Assembly: GCA_021154065.1 (NCBI GenBank)
Contig: JAJKJG010000044.1
Location: forward strand, 1 to 7,343
Direction: 5' to 3'
Source of the DNA: Methylobacterium sp.
GTDB lineage: Bacteria > Pseudomonadota > Alphaproteobacteria > Rhizobiales > Beijerinckiaceae
DNA length: 7,343 bases
Of this stretch, positions 6,743 through 7,343 are shown in pieces. Within the stretch, counting starts at the first letter, position 1; each line of letters begins with the position of its first letter. The translations under genes were made by a program, and so were the position numbers. The notes under the pieces were generated by a model that was given only the letters and a program-made list of their open reading frames with translations, was not told the origin of the DNA and did no database searches.

Positions 6743-6927
6743 TCGTTCAGATCGTCATCCTCGGGCGCGCAGCGCGACCCGAAGAGCTTGTTCCACAGCA
6801 GGCGCGTCCACCTGGTTGGGCCATTCTCCTCTCCCCTCATCCTGAGGTGCGAGCGGAGCGAGCCTCGAAGGACGCAACCCTCCTGATGCAGCGCCCCACC
6901 GCCCCGCACGGCGACGGCGCCAAGTGC
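6743..6927. repeat. Repeat-bearing spacer upstream of sufC
   Basis: The gap holds two palindromic units. At 6761-6782 TCGGGCGCGC is followed by its complement with one bulged A (GCGCG-A-CCCGA), preceded by GTCATCC. At about 6834-6877 lies CCTCATCCTGAGGTGCGAGC, continuing to CCTCGAAGGACGCA, in which TCCTGAGG pairs imperfectly with CCTCGAAGGA. The second unit matches in style a dispersed intergenic repeat that I recognise from rhizobial genomes, often mis-annotated as short proteins. The remaining sequence shows no convincing gene. An internal sufC promoter cannot be ruled out, but I see no clear -35/-10 pair. Confidence 0.7.
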
Positions 6928-7149
6928 TCAATCCACCAGCTCTAGCCGCCTCTCGATACGATCTAGCCGAACCTTGAGCGAGGCAATGTCGGTGTGATCT
7001 AGCTCCTGAAGCGTGACGACGCCGGCCATATGCTGGCGCATCGAAGTCATCTCGGTCCGCAGCCCGCGAATGTCTTCCGCCATCTTCGCCGTGTCGGCCC
7101 GAATGGCGCGCAGGTGCTCGAGCACCAGGTTCTCCACCTCCGCCGTCAC
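6928..7149 (-). CDS. Small coiled-coil protein between sufB and sufC
   Basis: This 73-aa product is not a known Suf component. It is almost entirely helical and rich in charged residues with heptad-like spacing: [20 protein letters not shown], then [17 protein letters not shown], and a C-terminal [18 protein letters not shown]. It has no signal peptide, membrane segment or cysteines. Short proteins with this [13 protein letters not shown] head and RIERRLEL tail occur widely in rhizobial genomes without assigned function. It begins with GTG, overlapping the sufB stop in a GTGA (7149-7146). A purine-rich GAGGGGAG stretch inside sufB (7163-7156) lies 6 nt before it, so it is probably translated by coupling to sufB. 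Codon use in the second half (CTA, GAT, CGT) differs somewhat from the suf genes. It may be a newcomer that arrived with the repeats on its 3' side. Confidence 0.65.
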   Translation of the reverse strand: MTAEVENLVLEHLRAIRADTAKMAEDIRGLRTEMTSMRQHMAGVVTLQELDHTDIASLKVRLDRIERRLELVD

Positions 7150-7343
7150 CCCACGCTCCCCTCGAGCGAGATCGCGATCAGCTTCTGCGCTTCGACGGCG
7201 AACTCCATCGGCAGCTTCTGGAGCACGTCCTTGACGAAGCCGTTGACGATCAGCGCCGTCGCCTCCTCGGGGTCGAGGCCGCGCTGGCGGCAGTAGAACA
7301 TCTGGTCCTCGGAGATCTTCGAGGTCGTCGCCTCGTGCTCGAA
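7146..7343 (-). CDS. sufB: SufB, C-terminal 65 residues (gene runs off the right edge)
   Basis: SufB is the main scaffold subunit of the SufBCD complex and forms the cluster site together with SufD. Only the end of the gene is present, reading [20 protein letters not shown], then [20 protein letters not shown], and closing with [20 protein letters not shown]. This matches the very conserved SufB C-terminus, including the [11 protein letters not shown] block and the ISLEGSVG end. SufD carries a related block, but this tail is specific to SufB. The stop codon TGA (7148-7146) overlaps the GTG start of the 73-aa ORF. The rest of sufB and the operon promoter lie beyond position 7343. Confidence 0.95.
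   Translation of the reverse strand, partial: FEHEATTSKISEDQMFYCRQRGLDPEEATALIVNGFVKDVLQKLPMEFAVEAQKLIAISLEGSVG

Noticed and set aside
5942..6886. 314-aa plus-strand ORF opposite sufC
   Set aside because: Antisense shadow of a fully recognisable SufC; composition is repetitive and no motif is present.
6667..6909. 80-aa minus-strand ORF upstream of sufC
   Set aside because: Its first half is a translation of the dispersed intergenic repeat and its end overlaps sufC out of frame; a common type of spurious call.

Overview
The window is high-GC DNA, in the upper 60s percent as judged by eye. Its content suggests an alphaproteobacterium of the order Hyphomicrobiales (Rhizobiales). The evidence is the suf gene order, an N-terminal segment typical of rhizobial GGDEF proteins, a TrpX-type solute-binding protein, and two kinds of palindromic intergenic repeat common in that order. 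I could run no searches, so all family names rest on motifs read from the translations.

Layout. Positions 1-620 (+) hold the 3' part of a GGDEF gene that seems to have lost the first half of its catalytic domain by an in-frame deletion. Positions 746-1729 (+) hold an exported TrpX-type ABC substrate-binding protein with no transporter partners in view. From 1758 to the right edge everything lies on the minus strand and reads as one long suf operon. In transcription order it is: sufB (C-terminus only), a 73-aa coiled-coil ORF, sufC, sufD, sufS, an 80-aa putative membrane ORF, a DUF59/SufT-type gene, an A-type carrier (sufA), and a TfoX N-terminal-domain gene broken by a one-base frameshift. 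Most junctions are tight (overlaps or gaps of 0-11 nt). The exceptions are sufC's upstream side (185 nt), sufD-sufS (193 nt) and sufT-sufA (about 85 nt). The first two gaps are filled with palindromic repeats.

How the genes work together. SufS takes sulfur from cysteine, the SufBCD scaffold/ATPase assembles Fe-S clusters, and SufA and the DUF59 protein carry or help mature them. No sulfur-transfer partner (SufE or SufU) and no regulator (IscR/SufR) lies in the window, and the operon promoter is off the right edge.

Unusual points. The GGDEF gene has a large internal deletion and the TfoX gene has a single-base lesion. Two uncharacterised small ORFs are spliced into the suf operon, the 80-aa one with clearly lower GC and different codon use. 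A composite palindromic element sits between sufD and sufS. I saw no CRISPR array, tRNA, rRNA or transposase. I see no convincing new multi-gene system here; the small embedded ORFs are the most open question.
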